Shown here in pieces: positions 9,670 to 18,769 of a DNA stretch of 64,000 nt (the first letter of the stretch is position 1; each line of letters begins with the position of its first letter). Source of the DNA: Piscibacillus halophilus (GTDB taxonomy: Bacteria > Bacillota > Bacilli > Bacillales > Alkalibacillaceae). The stretch is taken from assembly GCF_900110685.1 (NCBI RefSeq), contig NZ_FOES01000004.1, positions 1-64,000 on the forward strand, in the 5' to 3' direction. The notes under the pieces were generated by a model. That model did not search any database and was not told the origin of the DNA. It was given only the letters and a program-made list of their open reading frames with translations. The translations under genes and the position numbers were made by a program.

Positions 9670-11487
9670 TCATGTCATGTTCTTCTTCTTTAACTCAATT
9701 ATTTTCATTCCAATTCGCGCTGCAGATTGATGATCATTTTCTTTTTCAGCTTGCTTTAACATCTGCTTTAAAGTTCTAAGCTCTGGACTTGAATCACTTT
9801 CCTTCTTAATCACATGAATATAGTCATCAAGCTCTTGTTCACTTAACTCATCATTTATTGGCATTAAAGCTAACTCTACAGCTAATTGTTTAATTGAACC
9901 GTCATTTAAACGTTCAACAAATCGGCTAACGTTCGGTTCGTTCCCTTCCTCATAATATGCGTATAAATAGGTGACTAATACTTGATGATCTTCAAGATTA
10001 AATGAGGCACCTAATCGATTTTGAACTCGATCCGCAATGTACGGATCCTGAAGCATATGTGCAATTAGATGTCTTTCGGCATTTTGATAAGCACTAAATA
10101 ATTTTTGAGGTTTGTTCCAATTATTATGCTCAAAGCTTTTTTTCTTAACATGATTATCATTATCTTTTGAGCGGCGCATTATTCTTCTACGGCTGTCGAT
10201 TTCTTGAAGTAAGGTACTTCGGTCTAATTTAAATGTTTCTTCCAATTCATTTAAATAAAAATCTCTTTCAACTGCCTGATTAACCGTAGCGATAATATCT
10301 AACGCTTTTTCAACATATTGAACCCTATCGTGATCTGTATTTAAATTGTAGTTCTTTTTTATATATTGTAGTGAAAAAGCCACATAACTTTCGGCTGATT
10401 GAATCAGCTTTTGAAATGCTTCAGAACCATGTTTTTCAAAATATTCATCAGGATCCATCTCATTAGGTACATTCGCTACTCTTGCGTTCATTCCTGCATC
10501 GTTTACAAGTTTTGCTGATTTGTAACTAGCTTCTTTACCAGGGGAATCTCCGTCAAAACAAATAATGACTTCATCGACGTATTGTTTCAATATTTTTACA
10601 TGTGTATCTGAAAGGCTTGTCCCCATCGTGGCAACTGCATGATAAACACCTGCTTGATAAGCTTTAATCACATCTGCATAACCTTCAAACAGTACCACTT
10701 GGTTTAGTTTTTGAAAATGTCGCCTTGCTTGATGAAAATTATATAGAATTTTACCTTTATGAAAGAATTTTGATTCAGGACTATTTAAATATTTAGGTTG
10801 TATATCATCTTGTATAGACCTTCCGCCATAACCAATGATTTTACCTTGGTGATTGTGAATCGGAAAAATAACTCTTCCTTGAAATCTGTCAAAAAAGGTA
10901 TTCCCATCTCGGCTGCTTAATAAACCGTATTGAACCAAATTTTCAACCTCAAAACCTTTACCTTTTAGAAAGGTGCTCAAGAATTGATCTTTCCTTGGAG
11001 AATACCCTATTTGAAAGTGTTCGATAGCCTCTTCAGAAAATCCTCTATTTTTTAAGTAGTTAAGAGCATCTTTGCCATCTTTAGTGTGTTTCAGTACATG
11101 ATGAAACAATTTGTTAGACCATTCATATGCTTTTAAAACACTTTGATCTTCATTTGAATAAGCAGGTCCTTGTTGTCTGTTAAGCCACTCATCTGGTAAT
11201 GAATCACCACTTTTATCGGCTAAATGCTTAATGGCTTCAATAAAAGATAAGTTTTCAATTTCCATGATAAAAGATGTGACATTACCACCTTTACCACAAC
11301 CAAAACAATGAAAAATTTGTTTTTCCGGTGATACAGAAAATGACGGAGTGTCTTCACCATGAAAAGGACATAACCCAAAATAGTTACGACCTTTTTTGGT
11401 TAATTTAATGTAATCACTTATAACATCGACAATGTTATTGTTATTTATTATTTGGTCTATTGTCTCTTGTGGAATTCTGTTTGCCAT
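9670..11487 (-). CDS. dnaG: DNA primase
   Basis: DnaG makes the RNA primers for lagging-strand synthesis and interacts with the replicative helicase. The 605-residue product has the CHC2 zinc-binding domain ([21 protein letters not shown], about residues 39-65), a DnaG catalytic core, the Toprim domain with FEGYADVI and FDGDSPG, and a C-terminal helicase-binding region. The ATG at 11487 (MANRIPQ) follows GGTGATGAAG; an in-frame ATG four codons earlier has no ribosome site. It is transcribed with sigA. Confidence 0.98.
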   Translation of the reverse strand: MANRIPQETIDQIINNNNIVDVISDYIKLTKKGRNYFGLCPFHGEDTPSFSVSPEKQIFHCFGCGKGGNVTSFIMEIENLSFIEAIKHLADKSGDSLPDEWLNRQQGPAYSNEDQSVLKAYEWSNKLFHHVLKHTKDGKDALNYLKNRGFSEEAIEHFQIGYSPRKDQFLSTFLKGKGFEVENLVQYGLLSSRDGNTFFDRFQGRVIFPIHNHQGKIIGYGGRSIQDDIQPKYLNSPESKFFHKGKILYNFHQARRHFQKLNQVVLFEGYADVIKAYQAGVYHAVATMGTSLSDTHVKILKQYVDEVIICFDGDSPGKEASYKSAKLVNDAGMNARVANVPNEMDPDEYFEKHGSEAFQKLIQSAESYVAFSLQYIKKNYNLNTDHDRVQYVEKALDIIATVNQAVERDFYLNELEETFKLDRSTLLQEIDSRRRIMRRSKDNDNHVKKKSFEHNNWNKPQKLFSAYQNAERHLIAHMLQDPYIADRVQNRLGASFNLEDHQVLVTYLYAYYEEGNEPNVSRFVERLNDGSIKQLAVELALMPINDELSEQELDDYIHVIKKESDSSPELRTLKQMLKQAEKENDHQSAARIGMKIIELKKKNMT

Positions 11488-11770
11488 CTTCATCACCATG
11501 TGATTTATTTCGATACTTGTTACAAAATACCTTCAAGCATCGACAAAAAATTACCCTTGTAAAAATATTGTCACATTATTTGATTCATTATATTATATGT
11601 ATACCCTCTATGTAGTTGGAGAAACTAGTGTGTACCTTAGTAAGATTATCTATTATTCTACTTCTTTCCACAAATATCGATTATAACTTATTCATTTAAA
11701 ATATGCGAACAGTTTGATTGATGTTTTAATATTTGGAATTAATAGATATTTATTGTCTGATACAAATGAA
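11488..11770 (-). promoter_or_regulatory. AT-rich intergenic region with likely dnaG-sigA promoter
   Basis: No gene is visible in this ~280 bp. On the minus strand TTCGCA (11704-11709) lies 18 bp before TATAAT (11680-11685), a plausible sigma-A promoter. A second TATAAT-containing run, around 11585-11600, lacks a clear -35 box. yqxD, which sits here in B. subtilis, is absent. Confidence 0.4.
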
Positions 11771-11792
11771 AAAGCTGCTATAGTTAGCAGCT
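11771..11792 (-). terminator. Intrinsic terminator upstream of the ppsR 3' end
   Basis: The inverted repeat AGCTGCT/AGCAGCT has a 6-nt loop and is followed on the minus strand by TTTTTCATT. Genes here run leftward and ppsR ends at 11805, so a transcript passing from ppsR meets this hairpin only if ppsR is read the other way. It could instead be a plus-strand structure with a weak T tract. Direction and role are therefore uncertain. Confidence 0.3.
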
Positions 11793-11804
11793 AAAATTAG
11801 TTTT

Positions 11805-12602
11805 TTACTTTTTTATTTTTCTCAAAATAACATTGGCTGTTTCTTCGACAGCTTTGTTCGATACATCAATAGTATCACAGCCTATTTCTTCTACAACTTT
11901 GTTAAAATAATCAATTTCTTCTTGTATTCGTTCTTTCCTCGCATAATTGGCTGATCCATCTAACCCTAATGCTTTTAACCTTTCCGTTCTAATATGGTTT
12001 AATTTTTCTGAACTTATCCTTAATCCGATACACTTTTCAGCCGGTACTTGGAACAGTTCTTCTGGTGGGTCTACCTCAGGGACAATAGGTACATTCGCTA
12101 CTTTGAGACGTTTATGAGCTAAAAATTGTGATAGAGGTGTCTTAGACGTTCTTGATACACCAATTAAAACTAAATCCGCTTTTAAAATGCCTTTTGCATC
12201 GCGTCCATCATCATATTTAACGGCAAACTCAATGGCTTCAACCCGTTTATAATAATCTTCGTCTAATTTATGTACCAAACCAGGTTGTAAGGTTGGCTTC
12301 TTTTGTAAATGGTCTTCTAACTCTTCTAATAATGGTCCTAGTAAATCTATAGCTCTTACTTGAAACTGATTAGATAAATCTTTCATTTTTTGTCTAAACT
12401 CAGGTTTTACTAATGTAAAAGCAATCATCCCATTATTTTCTTTAGCTAAATTAAAGGCGTCAACCATCGTAGCTTCATCATCTACATAAGGTATGCGCTG
12501 TATTTTCATATTTTGATCCGAAAACTGGCTTAATGCTGCTTTAGCTAGAAGCTCTGCCGTTTCACCGACAGAATCTGAAAGCACATAAAAAATAGAACTC
12601 AT
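11805..12602 (-). CDS. ppsR: Pyruvate, phosphate dikinase regulatory protein (YqfL)
   Basis: This 265-residue DUF299 protein is predicted to inactivate and reactivate PPDK/PEP synthase through ADP-dependent phosphorylation and Pi-dependent dephosphorylation. The N-terminus [16 protein letters not shown] and the P-loop-like [11 protein letters not shown] are the family signatures. The gene lies 19 bp after ccpN, the repressor of gluconeogenic genes, as in B. subtilis where the two form an operon. GGGAGGA precedes the ATG at 12602. Confidence 0.95.
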   Translation of the reverse strand: MSSIFYVLSDSVGETAELLAKAALSQFSDQNMKIQRIPYVDDEATMVDAFNLAKENNGMIAFTLVKPEFRQKMKDLSNQFQVRAIDLLGPLLEELEDHLQKKPTLQPGLVHKLDEDYYKRVEAIEFAVKYDDGRDAKGILKADLVLIGVSRTSKTPLSQFLAHKRLKVANVPIVPEVDPPEELFQVPAEKCIGLRISSEKLNHIRTERLKALGLDGSANYARKERIQEEIDYFNKVVEEIGCDTIDVSNKAVEETANVILRKIKK

Positions 12603-12621
12603 CTAAAATCCTCCCTATAAC

Positions 12622-13245
12622 TTATTCCTCTCTGACTAAGTCGACAAATGCTTTAGTGATGTTTGTTTTAGTTAATCGTCCTACCACTTCTTGTCCATCT
12701 TCACGATCTACCACAACCGGTAGAGCATCGATTTGGTTTTCAATTAACTTAGTGGCCGCATCGACTAATAAATCATCCTTATAGCATATTTTGATCTTCG
12801 GTATTCTAGTCATGATAATATGTACCGGAACGTCTGACAACTCTTGATTTCCCATGGAAGCTCTAAGTAAATCTTTTCTAGATAGTACCCCGACTAATAG
12901 GGCCTTTTGATTCACCACAAATAAAGTTCCTACATCCTCTAAAAACATCGTTGTAATAGCATCATATACAGATACTTGATCATTGACAACCACTGGAACA
13001 GAATGTTGGTCTCGAACTTTTAATTTTTTTACTTGTTCTGAAATCAGTTCACTGCCTGTTTTTCCTGTATAAAAATACCCTACCCTCGGCCGAGCATCAA
13101 GAAACCCAGCCATGGTTAGGATGGCTAAATCAGGTCTTAAAGTCGCTCTTGTTAAGTTTAAACGTTCTGCTATATTTTCCCCTGTAATAGGTCCACTCTC
13201 TTTAACGATTTCTATGATTTGTTCTTGTCGGTGAGTTAATTCCAT
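12622..13245 (-). CDS. ccpN: Repressor of gluconeogenesis CcpN (HTH-CBS)
   Basis: The 207-residue regulator has an N-terminal winged helix-turn-helix (about residues 1-60, LTHRQEQIIEIV..GENIAERLNLTRATLRPDL) followed by two CBS domains (about 80-205). In B. subtilis CcpN represses gapB and pckA in the presence of glucose and senses adenine nucleotides through the CBS pair. The pairing with ppsR downstream is conserved. In B. subtilis glyQS lies immediately upstream; here recO does. Confidence 0.95.
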   Translation of the reverse strand: MELTHRQEQIIEIVKESGPITGENIAERLNLTRATLRPDLAILTMAGFLDARPRVGYFYTGKTGSELISEQVKKLKVRDQHSVPVVVNDQVSVYDAITTMFLEDVGTLFVVNQKALLVGVLSRKDLLRASMGNQELSDVPVHIIMTRIPKIKICYKDDLLVDAATKLIENQIDALPVVVDREDGQEVVGRLTKTNITKAFVDLVREE

Positions 13246-13314
13246 CTTATTACCACCTCTACCTAATCTGACATACTATATTTAAATATTATATACTATT
13301 TCGGCAACAGAATA

Positions 13315-13338
13315 AAGAAAACTCGCCAATCGGCGAGT
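13315..13338 (-). terminator. Intrinsic terminator after recO
   Basis: A perfect 7-bp stem ACTCGCC/GGCGAGT with a 4-nt loop is followed on the minus strand by TTTCTTTATT. It separates recO from ccpN. Confidence 0.8.
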
Positions 13339-13396
13339 AAATAGGTGGCTCCAAATAATAAATTTGCGTCATCACGTGTTTACTATATCACATAAC

Positions 13397-14140
13397 CTAC
13401 TCTAATAAGTGAATTTGATCGAGAAAACGCTTAGATTTGATCGGCATACCTCCAAAACGCTCATAGTAGTGATCTAAAATATCCCGAATTAACTTTAATG
13501 TTTCATTTTTAATATTTAAATTACGAATTCTTTTAATACTTGTTTGACTCATAAGCTTAAGAACATTATATATTTGAGGTGTTATCTTAATATAATCTTC
13601 AGAGCGATATATACATTGATCACAAATCACGCCACCTTCATACACTGAAAAAGCTGCTACAGGTCTTTCAGTATGACCATTCACACAACTATCTACTACT
13701 GGAGCAATTCCAGCAACGTAATACATTTTTAGTTCAAACATTATAGATATAGCTAAAGGCGAATCACCGTCTATAATTCGCTCTAAACTCACATAAAGTT
13801 CATCAAATATGTTAGAATTGGGCTCTTTTTCATTAACGACTTTCGATAAAAGTTCACAGATATATGATACATAAGCCGTTAAAACAATATCTTCTCGAAT
13901 TGTCCTCATGCTATGTAATATTTCACCCTGATGTATGGTCCCTAATCCTCGTCCCATTTGCACTAAAAAAGAACCATATATAAATGGCTGCGTAATAGCA
14001 GCCATTCGACTTTTGGACTTTTTAGCGCCTCTAGCAACAGCACTAATTAAACCATATTCTCTTGTATATAAAGTTACAATTTTATTATTTTCCCCGTAAT
14101 CTTTAGTTCTGAGAACAATACCTTCAACTTTTTCAAACAT
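13397..14140 (-). CDS. recO: DNA repair protein RecO
   Basis: The 247-residue recombination mediator helps load RecA onto SSB-coated DNA together with RecR. An N-terminal OB fold begins EGIVLRTKDYGENNKIVTLYT. The C-terminal part holds a likely zinc site with Cys residues around CVNGH and CDQC. The family position between era-yqzL and the ccpN region is conserved. The start at 14140 gives the usual length. Confidence 0.95.
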   Translation of the reverse strand: MFEKVEGIVLRTKDYGENNKIVTLYTREYGLISAVARGAKKSKSRMAAITQPFIYGSFLVQMGRGLGTIHQGEILHSMRTIREDIVLTAYVSYICELLSKVVNEKEPNSNIFDELYVSLERIIDGDSPLAISIMFELKMYYVAGIAPVVDSCVNGHTERPVAAFSVYEGGVICDQCIYRSEDYIKITPQIYNVLKLMSQTSIKRIRNLNIKNETLKLIRDILDHYYERFGGMPIKSKRFLDQIHLLE

Positions 14141-14166
14141 CCGTCTCCCGTGCCTTTTATTAAATT

Positions 14167-14316
14167 TTATTGACTATTGTTCGCTAACGTCGTTTTCGAC
14201 TGTTGCATTTGATCCTTTTGGTGCGTACTTCGATAGGCTTCCTCCATTTGTTTCATCAATAAATATGTCTCAACACTTCCAGTTTTACTAAAAACTTTCC
14301 AAGGTAAATCGATCAT
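14167..14316 (-). CDS. yqzL: YqzL family small protein
   Basis: A 49-codon gene lies between era and recO. It starts at 14316 (MIDLPWKVFSKTGSVETYLL) and ends at TAA 14167-14169, with GGTGGAG 8 nt upstream of the ATG. The DxxWKVFxxTGSxxTYLLxK pattern and the location match B. subtilis YqzL, a small conserved protein of unknown function. Here the C-terminal tail is longer and Gln/Thr-rich. Confidence 0.85.
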   Translation of the reverse strand: MIDLPWKVFSKTGSVETYLLMKQMEEAYRSTHQKDQMQQSKTTLANNSQ

Positions 14317-14488
14317 TAAAATCTCCACCTTTCAGATTTATTGATCACAAACAAATGTCCACTCTGCTTGATACACACCTGCAAAGATAATTGCATGGTG
14401 ATTTCAATCAGGATGAAAACATTTTTTATATATTCATATCTTCTCTCGAATTAGCAACTTCATAAGTATTAAAAATTACCAGTTGACA

Positions 14489-15394
14489 TTAGTACTCATC
14501 TTCGTTATAGCCAAAATCACGTAATTGATGCATCCGGTTACGCCAATCTTTCTCGACTTTCACCCATAATTCTAAATAAATTTTTGAGCCTAAAAGATTT
14601 TCAATATCTTTTCTTGCTTCAGTTCCAATTTGACGTAACATTTTTCCTTGTTTTCCAATAATAATTCCTTTTTGTGATGGACGCTCTACAATAATAGCAG
14701 CTTGTACATCAATTAGTTTAGATTCCTCGTCAGATTGAATTCCTTCAATAACAACTGCAATCGAATGAGGAACTTCTTCACGAGTATAATGTAACACTTT
14801 TTCTCTAATTAATTCACTTATAATAAAGCGTTCTGGATGATCTGTTATTTGATCTTCTGGATAGAATTGAGGTCCTTCTGGCAAATAACTTTCCATAACC
14901 TCTAATAGATGGTTCACATTATTTCCATTAAGCGCTGAAATCGGAACAATCTCTTTAAAATTCAGCTTTTCTTTATAAAACGAAATTAACGGTAATAATT
15001 CGTCCGGGTGAACTTCATCTATTTTATTGATAACCAAAAATATCGGTTGTTTAACATTTTGTAGCTTATCAATTATAAATTGATCACCTTTACCAAATCC
15101 TTCTTTTGCGTTCACCATAAACATAACTAAATCGACTTCATTTAAAGTGTTGATAGAAGATTGAACCATAAAGTCGCCTAATTTGTGCTTAGGTTTATGA
15201 ATTCCAGGTGTATCTATAAAAACAAACTGAGCATTTTCTTTCGTGAATACACCTTGAATTTTATTACGAGTCGTTTGAGGTTTATCACTCATGATCGCAA
15301 TCTTCTGACCTAGCACGTGATTCATAAAAGTTGATTTCCCTACATTTGGTCGTCCAATAATCGCTATAAATCCTGATCTAAAGTTGTCATTCAT
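14489..15394 (-). CDS. era: GTPase Era
   Basis: Era binds the 3' end of 16S rRNA and acts in small-subunit maturation. The 301-residue product has the GTPase motifs G1 [10 protein letters not shown]3 DTPG and G4 NKID, and a C-terminal KH domain with [16 protein letters not shown]. In B. subtilis cdd lies between dgkA and era; here it is absent and the dgkA terminator fills the gap. Confidence 0.98.
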   Translation of the reverse strand: MNDNFRSGFIAIIGRPNVGKSTFMNHVLGQKIAIMSDKPQTTRNKIQGVFTKENAQFVFIDTPGIHKPKHKLGDFMVQSSINTLNEVDLVMFMVNAKEGFGKGDQFIIDKLQNVKQPIFLVINKIDEVHPDELLPLISFYKEKLNFKEIVPISALNGNNVNHLLEVMESYLPEGPQFYPEDQITDHPERFIISELIREKVLHYTREEVPHSIAVVIEGIQSDEESKLIDVQAAIIVERPSQKGIIIGKQGKMLRQIGTEARKDIENLLGSKIYLELWVKVEKDWRNRMHQLRDFGYNEDEY

Positions 15395-15481
15395 ATATTA
15401 AGTCTCTCCTAGTTAGGTTTGTTTTTTATTTTACTATAAAGCTGAGCAGATTTCATTTGTTCGACAAAAGATATCGATAAA

Positions 15482-15517
15482 AGACAAAAGAGTATTCATT
15501 TTAAACGAATACTCTTT
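15482..15517 (-). terminator. Intrinsic terminator after dgkA
   Basis: A perfect 11-bp stem AAAGAGTATTC/GAATACTCTTT spans 15487-15517. The minus strand continues into TTGTCTTTTATC. Confidence 0.75.
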
Positions 15518-15519
15518 CA

Positions 15520-15870
15520 TTAAAAGAAATTTATGATCTTGGGTAAAAATATGATAATGCCAATCATGGCGGCAAATATAGCGGCAACAAGAACTGCCCC
15601 TGCACTAATGTCCTTAATATTACGTGCGTGTTCATGCCTTCCAGTAAATATTTGATCGGTTATTTTCTCAATAGATGTATTCAATAGTTCTGCAATTAAG
15701 ACGATGGCAATTGCAATTAATATGAATACCCATTCAATCGCATTTAAGGTTAAAATTAATCCGGTAAATAACACAATAAGCATAGCTACCATATGTATTT
15801 TCATATTTCTTTCAAATTGAATGGCTTTGAAAATACCTCTTATGGCATGTCTAAATCCGATCTTATTCAT
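15520..15870 (-). CDS. dgkA: Diacylglycerol/undecaprenol kinase
   Basis: The 116-residue membrane kinase has three hydrophobic helices and the family motif AELLNTSIEKITD, which carries the catalytic and metal-binding Glu residues. In Gram-positive bacteria this enzyme phosphorylates undecaprenol, feeding the lipid carrier pool for cell-wall synthesis. The ATG overlaps the end of ybeY by 8 bp, suggesting translational coupling. Confidence 0.95.
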   Translation of the reverse strand: MNKIGFRHAIRGIFKAIQFERNMKIHMVAMLIVLFTGLILTLNAIEWVFILIAIAIVLIAELLNTSIEKITDQIFTGRHEHARNIKDISAGAVLVAAIFAAMIGIIIFLPKIINFF

Positions 15871-16333
15871 CTCGCTTCAATCCGAATTCCTCTAGAATAT
15901 GTTCTTGTCTTTCGAACATTTCTTTTTCTTCTTCAACGGTTTGATGATCATATCCCAATAAATGAAGAAAGCCATGAACGATTAGAAAACCTAATTCACG
16001 TTGATATGAATGATTATATTCTTCGGCTTGCTCTTTAGCCTTTTCTAACGACACGACGATATCTCCCAAATGTTCGGGTAAGTTATCTCCCACTATTTCC
16101 ATTTCATTTTCTCCAGACTCTTGCATAGCAAATGAAATCACATCTGTTGGCTGGTCTTTTTGTCGATATTCACGATTAATATCTTGAATCTGCGTGTTAT
16201 TAACAAATGTAACGGACATCTCCGCTTCTGAATTCACTTCTTCCATTTCAGCTGCATACTGCAACAACTTCGATAACCAATTCTTTTCTTCTTCTGTTAT
16301 CTGGTTAAGTTCATCATTAAAATCAATGTTCAT
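15863..16333 (-). CDS. ybeY: Endoribonuclease YbeY (rRNA maturation factor)
   Basis: A 156-residue UPF0054 metalloprotein involved in 16S rRNA 3' maturation and ribosome quality control. The zinc triad is in HGFLHLLGYDH near the C-terminus (about residues 121-131). AGGAGG lies 8 nt before the ATG. It is tightly packed between pgpH and dgkA. Confidence 0.97.
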   Translation of the reverse strand: MNIDFNDELNQITEEEKNWLSKLLQYAAEMEEVNSEAEMSVTFVNNTQIQDINREYRQKDQPTDVISFAMQESGENEMEIVGDNLPEHLGDIVVSLEKAKEQAEEYNHSYQRELGFLIVHGFLHLLGYDHQTVEEEKEMFERQEHILEEFGLKRDE

Positions 16334-16334
16334 T

Positions 16335-17786
16335 TTAGTGACCTCCTGGCATTAAATGCATCATGTTGTCCTTAGGGTATTCAATTCTAGCATGGAAAAT
16401 CCCATTTAACATATCACAAATATTCTTCTCTATCGTTAAAACTTCATGAATCGTTAAATCACTATCATTAAATTGGCCATCCATTAAACGATCATTTATA
16501 ATCGAGCGCACAATTTGTTTGATTTCCTCATTAGTGGGTTGAGTCTTTGATCTAACAGCCGCTTCAACTGAATCACATATATTGATGATAGCGGCTTCTT
16601 TAGTTTGAGGAATCGGACCCTTATATCTAAAGGTTGATTCTTGAACTTTAGAATTTCGTTCTTTTGCTTTGTAATAAAAATACTTTAATAAAGTCGTCCC
16701 ATGATGTTGTTCAGCTATATCAATAATCTCCTGAGGCAAACCGTATTCTTTAAGTAATTGGGCACTATCATATGGATGTTGTAAAATTATCCGTGCACTA
16801 TCTTCTGGTGGTAGAGAATCGTGAGGATTATGACCACTTTGATTTTCTATAAACATATGCGGCTTTAATGCCTTTCCAACATCGTGATAATAGGCTGCTA
16901 CACGAGCTAACAATCCGTTAGCTCCAATCGATTCACAAGCTGATTCACTTAAGTTTGCAACCATCACACTGTGTTGGTACGTTCCAGGAGCTTCCACTAA
17001 AACTTTACGTAATAATGGATGATTAGGATTTGATAAGGATAACAATTTCGACTCTGTTAACATATTAAACCCAGCTTCTATTAAAGGTAATATACCTAAT
17101 GTCAATATCACTGCAAATAATACTGAAACCATTGAAAATACCAAAGAAAGTATAAAGTCCGACGACATCATAGTCCAGGTTGACCATGTTCTAAGTTCAA
17201 ATATAACAATTAATACAAAATGGACCGATAATAAAGATGTCGAGGTCTTTAGCAAAGTCTTTCGGTCTTTTATAGACTCAAACATAAATACCGCAAACCA
17301 TTGAGATAGCAACAAATAAATAAACAATTGCCACATGCCAAAGTCGGTAGCTATAAATAAGAAACTACCGAACACAGCCATCATGACCGATGATATTAAT
17401 GCAAATCGTTCATTGATAAAATATTTTATTAATATTGAAAAAGCGGCTATTGGTGTCATATAAAAAATTATTGGAAGATCTATATCAATGGCTTGTATAG
17501 CAAACATTATTAATAGCATGCCAGAGCCTAAGAACGAAAAGGTTATCGTTTCTTGACTATACCAGTTCGGTTGGTTATGAATTTCAATGCGAAGCAGTAC
17601 TCCTAATAATAAACCAACACTTATGGCCATCAACAATTCATTTACCGTCATGTATTGTTGAAAATATTGAATAACCATTAACCCTATGAATACAGTCGGT
17701 GTCATGAAAAGCGTTAATATATTGTAGATATTAATATTTTTAAAATTAACGAAGAAAAGTGTTTTTTGCTTTTTTGCTAAATTCAT
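16335..17786 (-). CDS. pgpH: HD-domain c-di-AMP phosphodiesterase PgpH, lacking the extracytoplasmic domain
   Basis: The C-terminal half matches PgpH/YqfF. A membrane domain ends LPLIEAGFNML, the characteristic LSNPNHPLLRKVLVEAPGTYQHS follows, then the HD residues (YYHDVGK, EQHHG). Such enzymes cleave the second messenger c-di-AMP. The protein is only about 484 residues, against roughly 700 in B. subtilis. About eight hydrophobic segments are visible, but the first is joined to the second by ~10 residues where a ~220-residue 7TMR-HDED domain normally sits. The ATG at 17786 follows GGTG; other starts are 17792 and a TTG at 17807. Confidence 0.9.
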   Translation of the reverse strand: MNLAKKQKTLFFVNFKNINIYNILTLFMTPTVFIGLMVIQYFQQYMTVNELLMAISVGLLLGVLLRIEIHNQPNWYSQETITFSFLGSGMLLIMFAIQAIDIDLPIIFYMTPIAAFSILIKYFINERFALISSVMMAVFGSFLFIATDFGMWQLFIYLLLSQWFAVFMFESIKDRKTLLKTSTSLLSVHFVLIVIFELRTWSTWTMMSSDFILSLVFSMVSVLFAVILTLGILPLIEAGFNMLTESKLLSLSNPNHPLLRKVLVEAPGTYQHSVMVANLSESACESIGANGLLARVAAYYHDVGKALKPHMFIENQSGHNPHDSLPPEDSARIILQHPYDSAQLLKEYGLPQEIIDIAEQHHGTTLLKYFYYKAKERNSKVQESTFRYKGPIPQTKEAAIINICDSVEAAVRSKTQPTNEEIKQIVRSIINDRLMDGQFNDSDLTIHEVLTIEKNICDMLNGIFHARIEYPKDNMMHLMPGGH

Positions 17787-17812
17787 TTTCATACACCAAC
17801 TTTTCAATTATA

Positions 17813-18766
17813 TTATTTTTCGTAGGCTTCAATGACTTTTTGAACGAGAGGATGTCTTACAACATCTGAACCTTTTAAGTAGTTAAACGAAATACCGTTA
17901 ATACCACTTAAACGATCTTCAGCTACTTTCAATCCTGATGTTACACCTTTAGGTAAATCAATTTGGGTAATATCCCCTGTGATGACCATTTTTGAACCAA
18001 AACCTAAACGAGTAATAAACATCTTCATTTGCTCAGGTGTAGTATTTTGAGCTTCATCTAAAATAACAAAAGCATCGTCTAGTGTACGTCCTCGCATATA
18101 AGCCAAAGGAGCAATTTCGATCGTTCCCCGCTCTAATAAACGTACTGTATGTTCCGTCCCAATTACATCATGGAGAGCATCATATAATGGCCTTAAATAT
18201 GGATCAACTTTTTCTTTTAAATCACCCGGTAAAAAACCTAAGCTCTCACCCGCTTCTACCGCTGGACGGGTTAGAATTAAGCGTTTGACCTCTCCATTTC
18301 TTAAAGCCTTAGCAGCCATTACAACAGCTAAGTATGTTTTACCAGTTCCGGCTGGCCCAATTCCAAAAACTAAATCATTCTTTTTTATAGATGAAACATA
18401 ACCACGTTGCCCTAATGTTTTAACACGAATCGGTTTTCCTTGCTGGTTTTTAGTAATTTCATCTTCAAATAAAGTTTCAAACTGCTCTATTTTACCTGAT
18501 TTTGCTAACTCTAATCCATATATGACATCACGTTCAGTGATGTTAATGCCTTTTTTAATAACTTTTAGAACTGATTCTAATAAAGAAAAAACGATATTAA
18601 CATCTTCTTCTTCCCCAACAATTTTCACTTGTCCACCGCGAGTGATAATTTTAACAGGGATGAAATGTTCGATTTGTTTTATGTTACGATCATTTGTTCC
18701 AAATAAGTTTAATGTATCTGAATGATCTTCTAAGTGTAAGTCAATCGTTTTATTCGTTTCTGTCAT
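17813..18766 (-). CDS. phoH: PhoH-like ATPase
   Basis: A 317-residue PhoH/YbeZ family ATPase, often linked to RNA metabolism and genomically to YbeY. An N-terminal KH-like segment (about residues 20-90) precedes the P-loop GPAGTGKTYLAV and the Walker B FVILDEAQN. AAGGAG 8 nt before the ATG lies inside the 3' end of yqfD, so translation is probably coupled. Gene order yqfD-phoH-pgpH-ybeY is conserved in Bacilli. Confidence 0.95.
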   Translation of the reverse strand: MTETNKTIDLHLEDHSDTLNLFGTNDRNIKQIEHFIPVKIITRGGQVKIVGEEEDVNIVFSLLESVLKVIKKGINITERDVIYGLELAKSGKIEQFETLFEDEITKNQQGKPIRVKTLGQRGYVSSIKKNDLVFGIGPAGTGKTYLAVVMAAKALRNGEVKRLILTRPAVEAGESLGFLPGDLKEKVDPYLRPLYDALHDVIGTEHTVRLLERGTIEIAPLAYMRGRTLDDAFVILDEAQNTTPEQMKMFITRLGFGSKMVITGDITQIDLPKGVTSGLKVAEDRLSGINGISFNYLKGSDVVRHPLVQKVIEAYEK

Positions 18767-18769
18767 ACA

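Noticed and set aside
13339-13396. Possible T-box or glyQS remnant after recO (GGTGGCTCC-like string)
   Set aside because: The string is too short, on the wrong strand for a T-box leading ccpN, and has no antiterminator structure.
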